Source: Lysobacteraceae bacterium
GTDB lineage: Bacteria > Pseudomonadota > Gammaproteobacteria > Xanthomonadales > Xanthomonadaceae
NCBI GenBank assembly: GCA_023954075.1
Contig: JAMLIV010000013.1
Coordinates: forward strand, 23,466 to 87,465
Reading direction: 5' to 3'
DNA: 64,000 nt
This document shows, one piece after another, positions 17,124-28,308 of the stretch. The stretch's first letter is position 1, and the number at the start of each line of letters is the position of its first letter. A model generated the notes under the pieces. The model had not been told where the DNA came from. It worked only from the letters and a program-made list of their open reading frames with translations, and ran no database searches. The position numbers and the translations under genes were made by a program.

Positions 17124-19169
17124 ATGAAAAACACCGCCAATCCCCTTCTCTCCGCCGGCGACCTGCCGCCTTTTTCCCGTATTTCCGCCGCCGACGTGGC
17201 ACCGGCCGTCGACACGCTGCTGGACGGGTATCGCCAGGTGGTCGAGCGGCTCGTCGCGGACGCCGGTGCACGCAACTTCGAGGCCCTCATGCAGCCGCTG
17301 GAGGCGCAGGAAGAGCGCCTGGGCCGCGCGTTCTCGCCCGTCTCCCACTTGCACGGCGTGAAGGATTCGCCCGAGCTGCGCGAAGCCTACGAGGAGGCGC
17401 TGGAAAAGCTCACCGAGCACGCCACCTGGCTGGGCCAGAACCGTGACCTTTACGAGGCGGTGAAGGCGGTGCGCGAGGCGCCGGCTTTCAACGCGCTCGA
17501 TCGGGCCAGCCGCACCGTGGTGGAAGACAGTCTGCGCGGCTTCCGACTCTCGGGCGTGGCGTTGGAGAGCGAGGGTCGCAAGCGATTCGCGCAGATCCAG
17601 ACGGAACTTTCGCGGCTGACCACCCAGTTCGGCAGCGCGGTGCTCGATGCCACCGACGCTTGGACGCGGCCGGTTTCCGATGCGGAACTGGCGGGCCTGC
17701 CGGAGTCGGCGCGCGCGCTGCTGGCCCAGGCCGCCGCCGATGCGGGCGAAGCCGGCCACCGCGCCACGCTCAAGGGACCGGTCGTCACCGCCATCCTGAC
17801 CTTTGCCGACAGCCGCGCGCTGCGCGAGGAGGTCTGGTCGGCCTACCAGACCCGCGCCTCCGACCAGGGCCCGCACGCCGGGCGGTTCGACAACGGCGGC
17901 CGGATCGAGCAGATCCTGGCGCTGCGCCACGAGGCCGCGCGGCTGCTGGGTTTCGCCAATGCGGCCGAGGTGTCGCTGGCCGACAAGATGGCCGGCACCC
18001 CCGAGCGGGTGCTGGGTTTCCTGCACGATCTTGCACGCCGCGCGCGGCCCGTGGCCGAAAGCGAGCGCGAGACGCTGGCGCGGTTCGCGCGCGAGACGCT
18101 GGGCATCGAGGCGCTTGAACCCTGGGACATTGCCTATGCCAGCGAGAAGCTGCGCCAGAGCCGCTTTGCTTTCACCGAAGAGGATCTCAAACCCTGGTTC
18201 CCCGCCGAGGCGGCGATTGCCGGCTTGTTCGAGGTGGCCTCGCGCCTGTTCGGCCTGAGGCTCGTGCGGCGCGAAGGCGTGGACGTCTGGCATCCGGAGG
18301 TGCGCTTCTTCGACATCCTGGATGCCGACGACCGCCCGCTCGCCGGCTTCTATCTGGACCTGTACGCACGCGCCGGAAAGCGCGGCGGTGCCTGGATGGA
18401 CGTATGCCGCAGCCGCATGCGCCGCGGGGACGGCGTCCAGCTGCCGGTAGCCTATCTGGTGTGCAACTTCGCACCGCCCGCGGGCGGCATGCCCTCGCTG
18501 CTCACCCACGACGATGTGGTCACCTTGTTCCACGAGTTTGGCCATGGCCTGCACCACATGCTGACCGAGGTCGACTTGCCCTCGGTGGCCGGCATCGAAG
18601 GTGTGGAATGGGACGCGGTGGAGTTGCCCAGCCAGTTCCTGGAGAACTACGCCTGGCACCGCGAGTCGCTCGATCTGTTTGCGCGCCACTGGCAGACCGG
18701 TGAGCCGCTACCCCAGGCGCTGCTCGACAAGATGCTGGCCGCGCGCCACTTCCAGGCCGGGATGTTCCTGGTTCGCCAGCTCGAGTTCGCGCTGTTCGAC
18801 TTCCGTCTGCATCTGGAATACGACCCGGCGCGCGGTGCCCGCGTGATGGAGTTGCTGGAGGAGGTCCGCGACGAGGTCGCAGTGATCCGCCCGCCGGCCT
18901 GGGCGCGTTTCCCGCACGCGTTCAGCCACATCTTCGCCGGGGGCTATGCCGCCGGCTACTACAGCTATCTGTGGGCCGAGGTGCTGGCGGCCGATGCGTT
19001 CTCGGCGTTCGAGGACAGCGATCTGTTCGACGCGGATACCGGCGCGCGCTACCGCCGGGAGATCCTTGCCGTGGGCGGCTCGCGCCCGGCGCTGGAGAGC
19101 TTCATCGCCTTCCGCGGCCGCGAACCGGATCCCGCTGCCCTGCTGCGCAGCTACGGGCTGCCGGCCTGA
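17124..19169 (+). CDS. prlC: Oligopeptidase A (M3 zinc metallopeptidase)
   Basis: 681 residues, matching the usual length. The zinc site HEFGH lies at 470-474 and the third ligand Glu500 in AVELPSQFLEN. The substrate-binding Gly/Tyr segment FAGGYAAGYYSYLWAEVLA near the C-terminus is characteristic of the thimet oligopeptidase/OpdA family. The enzyme is cytoplasmic and degrades short peptides, including cleaved signal peptides. It is convergent with the permease gene, with 34 bases between stop codons and no obvious terminator. Confidence 0.96.
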   Translation: MKNTANPLLSAGDLPPFSRISAADVAPAVDTLLDGYRQVVERLVADAGARNFEALMQPLEAQEERLGRAFSPVSHLHGVKDSPELREAYEEALEKLTEHATWLGQNRDLYEAVKAVREAPAFNALDRASRTVVEDSLRGFRLSGVALESEGRKRFAQIQTELSRLTTQFGSAVLDATDAWTRPVSDAELAGLPESARALLAQAAADAGEAGHRATLKGPVVTAILTFADSRALREEVWSAYQTRASDQGPHAGRFDNGGRIEQILALRHEAARLLGFANAAEVSLADKMAGTPERVLGFLHDLARRARPVAESERETLARFARETLGIEALEPWDIAYASEKLRQSRFAFTEEDLKPWFPAEAAIAGLFEVASRLFGLRLVRREGVDVWHPEVRFFDILDADDRPLAGFYLDLYARAGKRGGAWMDVCRSRMRRGDGVQLPVAYLVCNFAPPAGGMPSLLTHDDVVTLFHEFGHGLHHMLTEVDLPSVAGIEGVEWDAVELPSQFLENYAWHRESLDLFARHWQTGEPLPQALLDKMLAARHFQAGMFLVRQLEFALFDFRLHLEYDPARGARVMELLEEVRDEVAVIRPPAWARFPHAFSHIFAGGYAAGYYSYLWAEVLAADAFSAFEDSDLFDADTGARYRREILAVGGSRPALESFIAFRGREPDPAALLRSYGLPA

Positions 19170-19203
19170 CCCGCCGGATGCGTGCCGGATTGGCGAAGCT
19201 CGA

Positions 19204-20973
19204 TCAGAACGGCCACAGCTTCGGGATCATGATGATCCCGATGACCCAGAAGATCAGGTTCAGCGGCAGGCCGACCTTCATGAAGTCCACGAAGCGGTAG
19301 CCGCCGGCGTTGTAGACCATGGTGTTGGTCTGGTAGCCCACCGGGGTGGCGAAGCTGGTGCCGGCGGCAAAGGTCACGGCGATGAGGAACGGCGTGGCGT
19401 CCACGCCCATGAGGTGCGCGGTCGACATGGCGATCGGTGTCAGGAGCACCGCGGCGGCGGCGTGGCTCATCACTTCGGACAGCATCAGGACGGCCAGATA
19501 CAGCATCGCCAGCACGACCCAGGGCCCATAGGGTTCGACCAGACCGATGAGATGGCGCACCAGGAACTCGGCGGCGCCGCTCTGGCTCATCGCGACGCCC
19601 AGCGGCAGCAGGCACGCCAGCACGATGATGATGCGCCAGTCCACGGCCTCGTAGGCATCGTCGCCGCCCAGGCAGCCGGCCGTCACCATGACGGCGGCGC
19701 CGACCAGGGAGGTCAGCGCGATCGGCATCCAGCCGAGCGCGGAAACGATGATCACCAGCGCCATCGTGGCCAGCGCGAAAGGCGCGCGCCAGCCGCTGGG
19801 GCGCGCGGCACCGCGCTTGGACAGGACGATCACGTTCTTGTCCCGGCGCAGCATGTGCATCTCGTTTTCCGGCACGATCATCAAGAGGATGTCGCCCACG
19901 CTGAAGGCCACGTCCTTGATCTTCTCGCGCAGCACCTGTCCGCGCCGCTGGATCGCAAGCACCGTCACGTTGTGCTGCCAGATCCGGTCCACCGCCTCCA
20001 TGTCGAGGCCTTCCAGGCGCGAATTGGGCGCGATCATGACCTCGGAGATGACCAGATTGGCGTCCTTGCGCAGCTGCCGGTCCTTGAACTTGTGCTCGGC
20101 CTCGATCGCGAGCCCGGCCTCCTTTCGGAGCGCGTCCAGGCGCGCCCAGTCGCCGCGTGCGAGCAGGATGTCGCCGGTCTGAAGGGTCTGCGAGCGCGGC
20201 GACCACAGCTTCTTGCCGTCGCGCAGAAGTTCGAGCACGAAGACATCGAAGCGCGCCGCCAGCCGCGCCTCTTCCACCGAGGTGCCGAGCAGCGCCGAAC
20301 CCGGCATGACGCGCAGTTCGGTAATGTATTTCCCCGGCTCGAACTCCTCGTCCAGCTCGGGTTGGCGGGTATCGGGCAGCAGCCAGCGCCCGAAAGTGAG
20401 CAGGTAGATGCCGCCGGCCGCGAAGCACACCGCGCCCAGCGCGGTGAACTCGAACATGGTGAATCCCGGGTGCCCGAGGTCGCGCGCGATGGCGTCGACC
20501 AGCAGGTTCGACGAGGTGCCCACCAGGGTACACACGCCCGCGATCTGCGACATGTAGGAAAGCGGAATCAGCGCCTTGGAGGCGGGCAGTCCGACGCGCG
20601 CGCTGGCGGTGAGCACGATCGGCATGAACACTGCGACCACGGCGGTGTTGTTCACGAACGGAGAGACGATGGCAAGCGCCGCGAACAGCAGCAGCAGGAA
20701 GGCCGTGGGTGATTTCACCCGGGTGAGCATGCGGCCCACGCCCGAGAGTGCGCCGCTGCTGCGCAGCCCGGCCGCCAGCACGAACATCGCCGCCACGGTG
20801 ATCGTGGCCTGGTTGCTGAAGCCGCTGAGTGCCTGCGACGGCGTGATCAGGCCCAGCAAGGTGAGCGTGGCGACCAGGAAGATCGCCACCACGTCCATGC
20901 GCAGCTTCTCGGTGGCGAACAGTGTGATTGCACCGATGGTGACTGCGAGCACCAGCACGATGTCCAGCGTCAT
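19204..20973 (-). CDS. SLC13-family permease with two RCK_C (TrkA-C) domains
   Basis: 589 residues. The N-terminal membrane half (about 1-205) carries the SLC13/ArsB-like motif FVNNTAVVAVFMPIV and TLVGTSSNLL. Two cytosolic TrkA-C/RCK_C domains follow (about 215-300 and 305-385, MPGSALLGTSVEEARLAARF and APNSRLEGLDMEAVDRIW). A second membrane half (about 400-589) ends with FAAGTSFATPVGYQTNTMVYNAGGY, which mirrors the first half. This is the YfbS-like architecture. Members transport dicarboxylates, sulfate or other anions, and the substrate cannot be read from sequence. Confidence 0.93.
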   Translation of the reverse strand: MTLDIVLVLAVTIGAITLFATEKLRMDVVAIFLVATLTLLGLITPSQALSGFSNQATITVAAMFVLAAGLRSSGALSGVGRMLTRVKSPTAFLLLLFAALAIVSPFVNNTAVVAVFMPIVLTASARVGLPASKALIPLSYMSQIAGVCTLVGTSSNLLVDAIARDLGHPGFTMFEFTALGAVCFAAGGIYLLTFGRWLLPDTRQPELDEEFEPGKYITELRVMPGSALLGTSVEEARLAARFDVFVLELLRDGKKLWSPRSQTLQTGDILLARGDWARLDALRKEAGLAIEAEHKFKDRQLRKDANLVISEVMIAPNSRLEGLDMEAVDRIWQHNVTVLAIQRRGQVLREKIKDVAFSVGDILLMIVPENEMHMLRRDKNVIVLSKRGAARPSGWRAPFALATMALVIIVSALGWMPIALTSLVGAAVMVTAGCLGGDDAYEAVDWRIIIVLACLLPLGVAMSQSGAAEFLVRHLIGLVEPYGPWVVLAMLYLAVLMLSEVMSHAAAAVLLTPIAMSTAHLMGVDATPFLIAVTFAAGTSFATPVGYQTNTMVYNAGGYRFVDFMKVGLPLNLIFWVIGIIMIPKLWPF

Positions 20974-21135
20974 GCGCGTGCCGCCGGATGCGTGGTGGCG
21001 CAGGATCGACGCCTGTTGGTTCGCAAGCGGACGAGGGTTCCGTTCATCTGCCGGCCTTCTTCAACGTGGTCCCCGAAGTTCCCTGCGCACAGGCAGCGGA
21101 CGGGGCGCATCGTACTGGCGAATCGCCCCGATTAC

Positions 21136-21735
21136 CTATCCGGGAGGCGCAAGAATGTGCCGCCGCGTGTCCCTGGCAAGCTGGTCCAGATCCGCGAACA
21201 GCGGCGCGAAACCTTCCGACAGGCGGTCGTAATGGCGCGCCAGGTCGATCGCGCAGGCCTCCAGCCGCTCGCCGCCGCGCGACAGGCGCCGCCCGATGCC
21301 CGCGAGCGCGCGAGGCATGCCGTCGACGTGCGCATACGCGCCAAGCCAGTCCTGCTGCGCCATGCGCGAGGCTATGCGGCGTGCGGGTTCGGGCAGGAGG
21401 TCGGCGTGCTCGTCCAGCGCCCGGTAGACCCGGGCGGTGAAGTCCGCCAGCGGCTCGCTGGCGTGCCGGTGCCAGTCGCGCGCAAGCACGTGGTCGTGGA
21501 ACACGTCCATGGCGATGCCGGCGAAGCGCCGGCGTTCGGGAGCAAAGCAGGCAAGCGCGGCCTGCATGACCGGGTGCGTATCGCAGCAGGCATCGATGCG
21601 CCGGTGCACGCGGATCTCGATCGCCACTTCCGGCGTGAATCCCCTGATCGGACCTTTCACGAAGTCACCCAGGAAGGCTCCGACCAGGGCGAGATCGCCC
21701 TGATCGGCCAACAGGAAGTGGGCAAGGAAGTTCAC
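21136..21735 (-). CDS. acpH: Acyl carrier protein phosphodiesterase (AcpH, DUF479)
   Basis: 199 residues from GTG 21735, giving MNFLAHFLLA, the conserved family start. Codons upstream of this come from an inverted repeat and are not conserved protein. Key family motifs are GAFLGDFVKG, an HD-like IRVHRRIDA, and MDVFHDHVLARDW. AcpH removes the 4-phosphopantetheine group from holo-ACP. It lies downstream of acs on the same strand, about 100 bases away across the repeat, so it may be transcribed with it. Confidence 0.9.
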   Translation of the reverse strand: MNFLAHFLLADQGDLALVGAFLGDFVKGPIRGFTPEVAIEIRVHRRIDACCDTHPVMQAALACFAPERRRFAGIAMDVFHDHVLARDWHRHASEPLADFTARVYRALDEHADLLPEPARRIASRMAQQDWLGAYAHVDGMPRALAGIGRRLSRGGERLEACAIDLARHYDRLSEGFAPLFADLDQLARDTRRHILAPPG

Positions 21736-21744
21736 CGGAGCGGC

Positions 21745-21826
21745 GTGGGGGATCGGGAATGCGGGAATCGCGGGAGCCGGCGGCACCGCGCGCCGCGCCG
21801 TGATTCCTGCATTCCCTTTCCCGCGT
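21745..21826. repeat. Imperfect inverted repeat between acs and acpH
   Basis: Bases 21745-21770 pair with 21801-21826 at 19 of 26 positions, with a GC-rich loop of about 30 bases. The core GGGAATGCGGGAATC resembles the dispersed CATTCCCGC-type palindrome seen at 29152-29186. It lies just past the acs stop and before the acpH start, a common place for such elements. Confidence 0.6.
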
Positions 21827-21835
21827 CCCGCGGCC

Positions 21836-23779
<1,944 letters not shown>

Positions 23780-24059
23780 GGGTGCACCTTTCCTTGACTT
23801 GCGAACGGGCTGAAGGGTCACGGTCAAGGGTAGCGCGTTCCCGGCAATCTCTTGCCATTCACGGGCTTAGACCTTGGTCGATGCGTGTTGGGCACGGCGC
23901 GGACGGATGGCGGCAGGTCCTGCGTCGCGCGACGATCCCGGCAACCTCCCGTTCGGGCTTTATAGCCCAACCTATTGATGGATAAAAAATTTCTTCGCGC
24001 TTTTTCGTGGGTGCCGGGGCGCACCGGCGCAGGCCGCGAAGGCGGCCGCAGCGCGCAAC

Positions 24060-24089
24060 TTGTCATGCGCCCCGGTTCGTCGCTACAAT
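24060..24089 (+). promoter_or_regulatory. Sigma-70 promoter of rplS
   Basis: TTGTCA (24060-24065) and TACAAT (24084-24089) are separated by 18 bases, each one mismatch from consensus. The predicted start is near 24096, giving a leader of about 106 bases before the rplS ATG. Confidence 0.75.
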
Positions 24090-24095
24090 GCGCGA

Positions 24096-24201
24096 CTGCC
24101 CATGCGGCAGCCGGCGTTCCTGTGCCGGCACGTCCCGGTTTCCCGGGCGCGTTTCCGATTCAACCCACTCAATCAGTCCCGCACGTCGGGTCGGTGCCAT
24201 C
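24096..24201 (+). promoter_or_regulatory. Structured 5' leader of rplS
   Basis: Three short hairpins lie in tandem: GCCGGC (24110-24115) with GCCGGC (24124-24129), CCCGG (24134-24138) with CCGGG (24143-24147), and CCCG (24178-24181) with CGGG (24187-24190). There is no clear Shine-Dalgarno sequence before the ATG. This could be an autogenous control leader of the ribosomal-protein type, but no consensus match is known to me. Confidence 0.45.
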
Positions 24202-24570
24202 ATGACCAGCAAGCTCATCCAGGAATTCGAGGCCGAGCAGGCCCAGCGCCAACTGCCGACGTTCGGCCCGGGCGATACCGTCATCGTCAACGTCAAGGTG
24301 AAGGAAGGCAACCGCGAGCGCATCCAGGCCTATGAAGGCGTGGTGATCGCCAAGCGCAACCGCGGCCTGAACTCGGCCTTCACGGTGCGCAAGATTTCGC
24401 ACGGCACCGGCGTGGAGCGCGTGTTCCAGACCCATTCGCCGGCGATCGACTCGGTCGAGGTCAAGCGCCGTGGCGCGGTTCGCGCCGCCAAGCTCTACTA
24501 CCTGCGCGACCTGCAGGGCAAGGCCGCGCGCATCAAGGAAGACCTGAGCGCGAACGCCAAGGCCAACTGA
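24202..24570 (+). CDS. rplS: 50S ribosomal protein L19
   Basis: 122 residues. Conserved segments include [48 protein letters not shown] and [26 protein letters not shown]19 sits at the 30S-50S interface. Normally rplS closes the rpsP-rimM-trmD-rplS operon. Here the upstream neighbour is the divergent acs, so rplS stands alone with its own promoter. ATG 24202 gives the usual start [10 protein letters not shown], and in-frame codons upstream are leader. Confidence 0.97.
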   Translation: MTSKLIQEFEAEQAQRQLPTFGPGDTVIVNVKVKEGNRERIQAYEGVVIAKRNRGLNSAFTVRKISHGTGVERVFQTHSPAIDSVEVKRRGAVRAAKLYYLRDLQGKAARIKEDLSANAKAN

Positions 24571-24609
24571 TCCGCTTCAACCGCAGCACCGGGCCGCACA
24601 GGGCTCACG

Positions 24610-24633
24610 CGACGGCCGCGCAAGCGGCCGTCG
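24610..24633 (+). terminator. Hairpin after rplS (candidate terminator)
   Basis: CGACGGCCGC (24610-24619) pairs perfectly with GCGGCCGTCG (24624-24633) around a GCAA tetraloop, 40 bases past the rplS stop. Only a weak T-run (GCGTTTCC) follows, so termination may be partial and htpG could receive read-through. Confidence 0.6.
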
Positions 24634-24710
24634 GCGTTTCCGACACCTTGAAAATCCGCGTCGCCAGGCCCATCTGCAGGCAATCCGCCTGATCTTCCGG
24701 AATGAGCCCC

Positions 24711-26585
24711 ATGACCACCGACGCCCAAAGTTTCGAGTTCCAGTCCGACGTGCAGCAGGTGCTGCGACTGGTCGTCCATTCGCTGTACTCCAACAAGAAC
24801 ATTTTCCTGCGCGAGCTGGTGTCCAACGCATCGGACGCCTGCGACAAGCTGCGCTTCGAGGCGCTCAAGGCGCCCGAGCTCTACGGCGACCAGCCGGAAC
24901 TGCGCATCGACCTGTCCTTCGACAAGGACGCGCGCACCCTGACCGTTGCCGACAGCGGCATCGGCATGTCGCGGCAGGAGCTGATCGACAACCTAGGCAC
25001 CATCGCACGCTCGGGCACGCGCCAGTTCCTGGAGGCGCTGGGTGAGGCGCAGAAGGCCGACGCCCAGCTCATCGGCCAGTTCGGCGTGGGTTTCTACGCC
25101 GCCTTCATCGTGGCCGACAGGGTCACGGTCACCAGCCGCCGCGCCGGCAGCGACGAGTCCTTCACCTGGGAATCCTCGGGCGACGGGCGCTTCACGCTCG
25201 CCCCGGCGAGCCAGGCCGAGCGCGGCACCACCATCGTGCTCCACCTCAAGGAGGGCGAGGACGAGTTCCTCGACGGCTGGACCCTGCGCTCGCTGGTGCG
25301 CACCTATTCGGACCACATCGGTTTTCCGATCCGCATGCCGGTGGAAAAGGACGGACAGCCCACCGCCGAGTTCGAGCCCGTCAACCAGGCGGCGGCGCTG
25401 TGGACCCGGCCCAAGGCTGAAATTTCCGACGAGGAATACCAGGCTTTCTACAAGCACGTCAGCCATGACTTCGGCGACGCGCTGGCGTGGAGCCACAATC
25501 GGGTCGAAGGCAACCAGAACTTCACCTCGCTCCTGTTCATCCCGGCGCGCGCGCCGTTCGATTTCGGCTTCGAGCGCGATGCGCGCAAGGGCCTGAAGCT
25601 CTACATCAAGCGCGTTTTCATCATGGACGCCGCCGAGGACATGCTGCCCAACTACCTGCGCTTCGTGCGCGGCGTGGTCGATTCGGACGATCTTCCGCTC
25701 AACGTCAGCCGCGAGATCCTGCAGGGCAGCCGCCAGGTCGAGAAGCTCAGGAGCGCGCTGACCCGTCGCGTATTGGACCTTCTGGAAAAGACCGCGCGCG
25801 ATGAGCCGGAAAAGTACGCCGACTTCTGGCGCGCGTTCGGTGCGGTCCTCAAGGAGGGCCTTGCCGAAGACCCGTCCAACAGCGCGCGCATCGCCAAACT
25901 GCTGCGCTTCGCTTCCACCCACAGCGGCGAGCGCGACACCCTGGTGTCGCTCGATGACTACCTCACCCGCATGAAGCCGGGGCAGGAGACGATCAACTAC
26001 CTCAGCGCCGACGGCTGGAACGCCGTGCGCCACAGCCCGCAGCTGGAAGGGCTGGCTGCGCATGGCGTGGAAGTGCTGCTGCTGCACGAGCGCATCGACG
26101 AATGGGCCATCGGCTACCTTGCCGAGTACGAGGGCAGGAAGCTGCGCAACGTCGCCAAAGGCGCGCTGGGCCGTGCCGAATTGGGCGAGGGCGGTGCGGG
26201 CACGGAACAGCAGGAAGCGATCGCCAAGGCCGCCGAGGGCGTGGTCGGCAAGCTCGCCGCCTCGCTGGGTGAGCGGGTGAGCGAAGTGCGGGTGTCGCAG
26301 CGCCTGACCGATTCGCCCGCCTGCCTGGTGATGGGCGAACACGACATGGGCCTGCACATGCAGCGCCTGCTCAAGGCCGCCGGCCACGACGTGCCTGCAG
26401 GCAAGCCCGCGCTGGAAATCAATCCCGCGCACCCGCTGCTGCAGCGCTACGACACCGAAACCGACCCGGCCAGGCGCGACGACCTGGGGCTGCTGCTTTT
26501 TGAACAGGCGCAGCTTGCCGAAGGCGCGGCGCTGGACGATCCGGCCGCCTTCGTGCGTCGCATGAACGCGCTGCTGCTGGGATGA
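24711..26585 (+). CDS. htpG: Molecular chaperone HtpG (Hsp90)
   Basis: 624 residues from ATG 24711, the same length as E. coli HtpG. ATG 24702 is in frame three codons earlier, but 24711 has better spacing from CGGAATGAG. The GHKL ATPase domain shows LYSNKNIFLRELVSNASDACDKLRF, DSGIGMSRQEL and GQFGVGFYAAFIVAD. The middle domain carries RVFIMDAAEDMLPNYLRFVRGVVDSDDLPLNVSRE, and a C-terminal dimer domain follows. It is an ATP-dependent cytosolic chaperone. No heat-shock promoter is obvious just upstream. Confidence 0.97.
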   Translation: MTTDAQSFEFQSDVQQVLRLVVHSLYSNKNIFLRELVSNASDACDKLRFEALKAPELYGDQPELRIDLSFDKDARTLTVADSGIGMSRQELIDNLGTIARSGTRQFLEALGEAQKADAQLIGQFGVGFYAAFIVADRVTVTSRRAGSDESFTWESSGDGRFTLAPASQAERGTTIVLHLKEGEDEFLDGWTLRSLVRTYSDHIGFPIRMPVEKDGQPTAEFEPVNQAAALWTRPKAEISDEEYQAFYKHVSHDFGDALAWSHNRVEGNQNFTSLLFIPARAPFDFGFERDARKGLKLYIKRVFIMDAAEDMLPNYLRFVRGVVDSDDLPLNVSREILQGSRQVEKLRSALTRRVLDLLEKTARDEPEKYADFWRAFGAVLKEGLAEDPSNSARIAKLLRFASTHSGERDTLVSLDDYLTRMKPGQETINYLSADGWNAVRHSPQLEGLAAHGVEVLLLHERIDEWAIGYLAEYEGRKLRNVAKGALGRAELGEGGAGTEQQEAIAKAAEGVVGKLAASLGERVSEVRVSQRLTDSPACLVMGEHDMGLHMQRLLKAAGHDVPAGKPALEINPAHPLLQRYDTETDPARRDDLGLLLFEQAQLAEGAALDDPAAFVRRMNALLLG

Positions 26586-26619
26586 ACCCGCGCCCGTCCG
26601 CCAACCAGCGAATCGCGCC

Positions 26620-27405
26620 GTGTGCCTGATCCTGGTCGGCATCGCGGCGCGGCCGGGCAGCCGCATGCTGCTCCTGGCCAACCGCGACGAATTCCACGCG
26701 CGCGCGGCCGCTCCGGCCGCGCCCTGGGAGGATGATCCGGGTGTGGTCGGCGGACGCGACCTCGTGGCCGGCGGGAGCTGGCTGGCGGTTCGTGGCGACG
26801 GGCGCTTCGCCGCCGTCACCAACCTGCGCAACGGACTGCCGCAGCCGGCACCGCGCTCGCGCGGGGAGCTGGTGAGCCGCTTCGTGCGCGGTGGCGAGGA
26901 CGCCGCATCGTGGCTGGACGCACTGCGTGGGCACATCGACGATTACGCGCCCTTCAACCTCGTACTCGGCGACGCCGCAGGGGCTTTCGCCTTCGATGGC
27001 ACCACCCGCACCGTGCGCGGTCTGGAGCCGGGCCTGCACGCGATCAGCAACGGCCCGATCGACCGCGACTGGCCGAAGATGCGCCGCATCCGCGCGGCGG
27101 TGGCCGACGCGCTCGCGCACGGCGCGGGCGACGACGACCTGCTGGCCCTGCTGCGCGATCCGGAACCGGCTCCCGACGCGCAGCTTCCCGACACCGGCTT
27201 CGGTCTGGAGCGCGAGCGCCAGCTGTCGCCGATCTTCATCGCCGGCACCGACTACGGCACCCGCGCCAGCACCCTGGTGGAGCAGGGCGGCGACGGCGCG
27301 CTGCGGCTGGTCGAACTGGGTTTCGGTGCCGGCGGTCGGGCCTCAGGACGATCCGCGTGGCATCACCGTCGCGGTGAAGGCTGGCGGCCTGGTCGCGAGG
27401 GCTGA
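26620..27405 (+). CDS. NRDE family protein (TANGO2-like, DUF833)
   Basis: 261 residues from GTG 26620, which puts Cys at position 2 (MCLILVGIA), as the family requires for an N-terminal nucleophile-type fold. The naming motif NRDEFHARAAAPAAPW is intact, followed by VVGGRDLVAGGSWLAV and FAAVTNLR. Family members are linked to heme handling or esterase-like activity, but the reaction is uncertain. It is convergent with the cold-shock fusion gene, with 44 bases between. Confidence 0.92.
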   Translation: MCLILVGIAARPGSRMLLLANRDEFHARAAAPAAPWEDDPGVVGGRDLVAGGSWLAVRGDGRFAAVTNLRNGLPQPAPRSRGELVSRFVRGGEDAASWLDALRGHIDDYAPFNLVLGDAAGAFAFDGTTRTVRGLEPGLHAISNGPIDRDWPKMRRIRAAVADALAHGAGDDDLLALLRDPEPAPDAQLPDTGFGLERERQLSPIFIAGTDYGTRASTLVEQGGDGALRLVELGFGAGGRASGRSAWHHRRGEGWRPGREG

Positions 27406-27449
27406 GGCATCCGGCCCGGGCGGATCGCGATGTTTGTCCGTCACGCGGC

Positions 27450-28088
27450 TTACCACCCCCTGCACCATTGGCTTTCGCAGGGCACGCCGTCACGGTCCCC
27501 GTCCATCTGCGTGCCCGGACAGTTGCGAATGAAGAACTTCGCCTCGTCGCACGAGCGCATCTGGCTGCAGTGGATACGGCCGTCGCACTGGAACGGCGAG
27601 GCTGCGGCCTGTGCCGGCTCGCGGCTGGATTGCGGCCGCGTCGCCGCGCGCTCCGCCGCAGGCGGCGCGAATGCGTTGCGCTCCTGGAACCACGTCGCAC
27701 CGGCGTAGGCAGCCGTCGCCGCAATCGCCAGCACCAGCGCGCGGCGCGGCAGAGAGCTGTTTTGGCGGCGCGGCCGTGCATCGTGCGAGCGCGGTGCGTG
27801 TGCGGGGCGCGGTGAATGGTGCTCGGTGTGAGGCCGTGACGACGGACGGTGCCGTTCGACAGGTTCGAGGGCCAGCGTCTGGGGCAGACGTACCCGGACG
27901 GCGCGCCGGCGGCCGTCGGGGGCCGTTTCCATCTCGAAGGAAACCGTCGTGCCAATTTCCGGTCGCGAGCCGCGCGGCAGCGCCGAGATGTGTACGAACA
28001 CGTCTTCACCGCCCGCCTTGGGCGTGATGAAGCCGAAGCCGCGCTCCTCGATCCAGCGGCTCAGCGTTCCGATCTGCGATGGTGCCAT
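27450..28088 (-). CDS. Cold-shock domain protein with membrane helix and excalibur-type C-terminus
   Basis: 212 residues from ATG 28088. Residues 5-70 are a cold-shock domain with RNP1 (RGFGFITP) and RNP2 (VFVHIS). A basic, His/Pro/Arg-rich linker follows (71-114), then one membrane helix (about 116-134). The last 45 residues hold six Cys and the excalibur-like Ca-binding pattern DGDRDGVPCE (about 196-205). A nucleic-acid-binding head in the cytoplasm joined to a periplasmic Cys-rich tail is an odd topology. CSD fusions to small membrane domains are known, but the function of this one is not. Confidence 0.85.
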   Translation of the reverse strand: MAPSQIGTLSRWIEERGFGFITPKAGGEDVFVHISALPRGSRPEIGTTVSFEMETAPDGRRRAVRVRLPQTLALEPVERHRPSSRPHTEHHSPRPAHAPRSHDARPRRQNSSLPRRALVLAIAATAAYAGATWFQERNAFAPPAAERAATRPQSSREPAQAAASPFQCDGRIHCSQMRSCDEAKFFIRNCPGTQMDGDRDGVPCESQWCRGW

Positions 28089-28308
28089 GGCGTCTTGTCC
28101 GGGGGCGGGCCGCGCGGTCGCGGCGGACGATGCCCACATGGACGCAGGCAGGATGGCTTCGTGACGGGTAGGTTACCTCACCGCCGTCGCGGAACGGTCA
28201 CACGAAGCGGCCCGGCTTCCGTGACCTTTTCATGACGCGAATTGAGATACGGCCGTAATGCTGCGATGCAATATTGGCCGGCATCACCGACGTGGAAGGA
28301 AGGACGAC

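Larger units (their letters stand above)
23780..24201. other. Divergent intergenic region between acs and rplS
   Basis: 422 bases without a gene. Near the acs side is a palindrome GGGCTTTATAGCCC (23955-23968) followed by an A/T-rich patch (23976-23994) in otherwise GC-rich DNA, which may be an acs control site. On the rplS side lie a good sigma-70 promoter (24060-24089) and a hairpin-rich leader (24096-24201). No tRNA or small ORF is convincing here. Confidence 0.6.

Noticed and set aside
16386..18689. 767-codon minus-strand frame across the RCC1 gene and prlC
   Set aside because: Overlaps two clear genes on + and shows no protein-like pattern.
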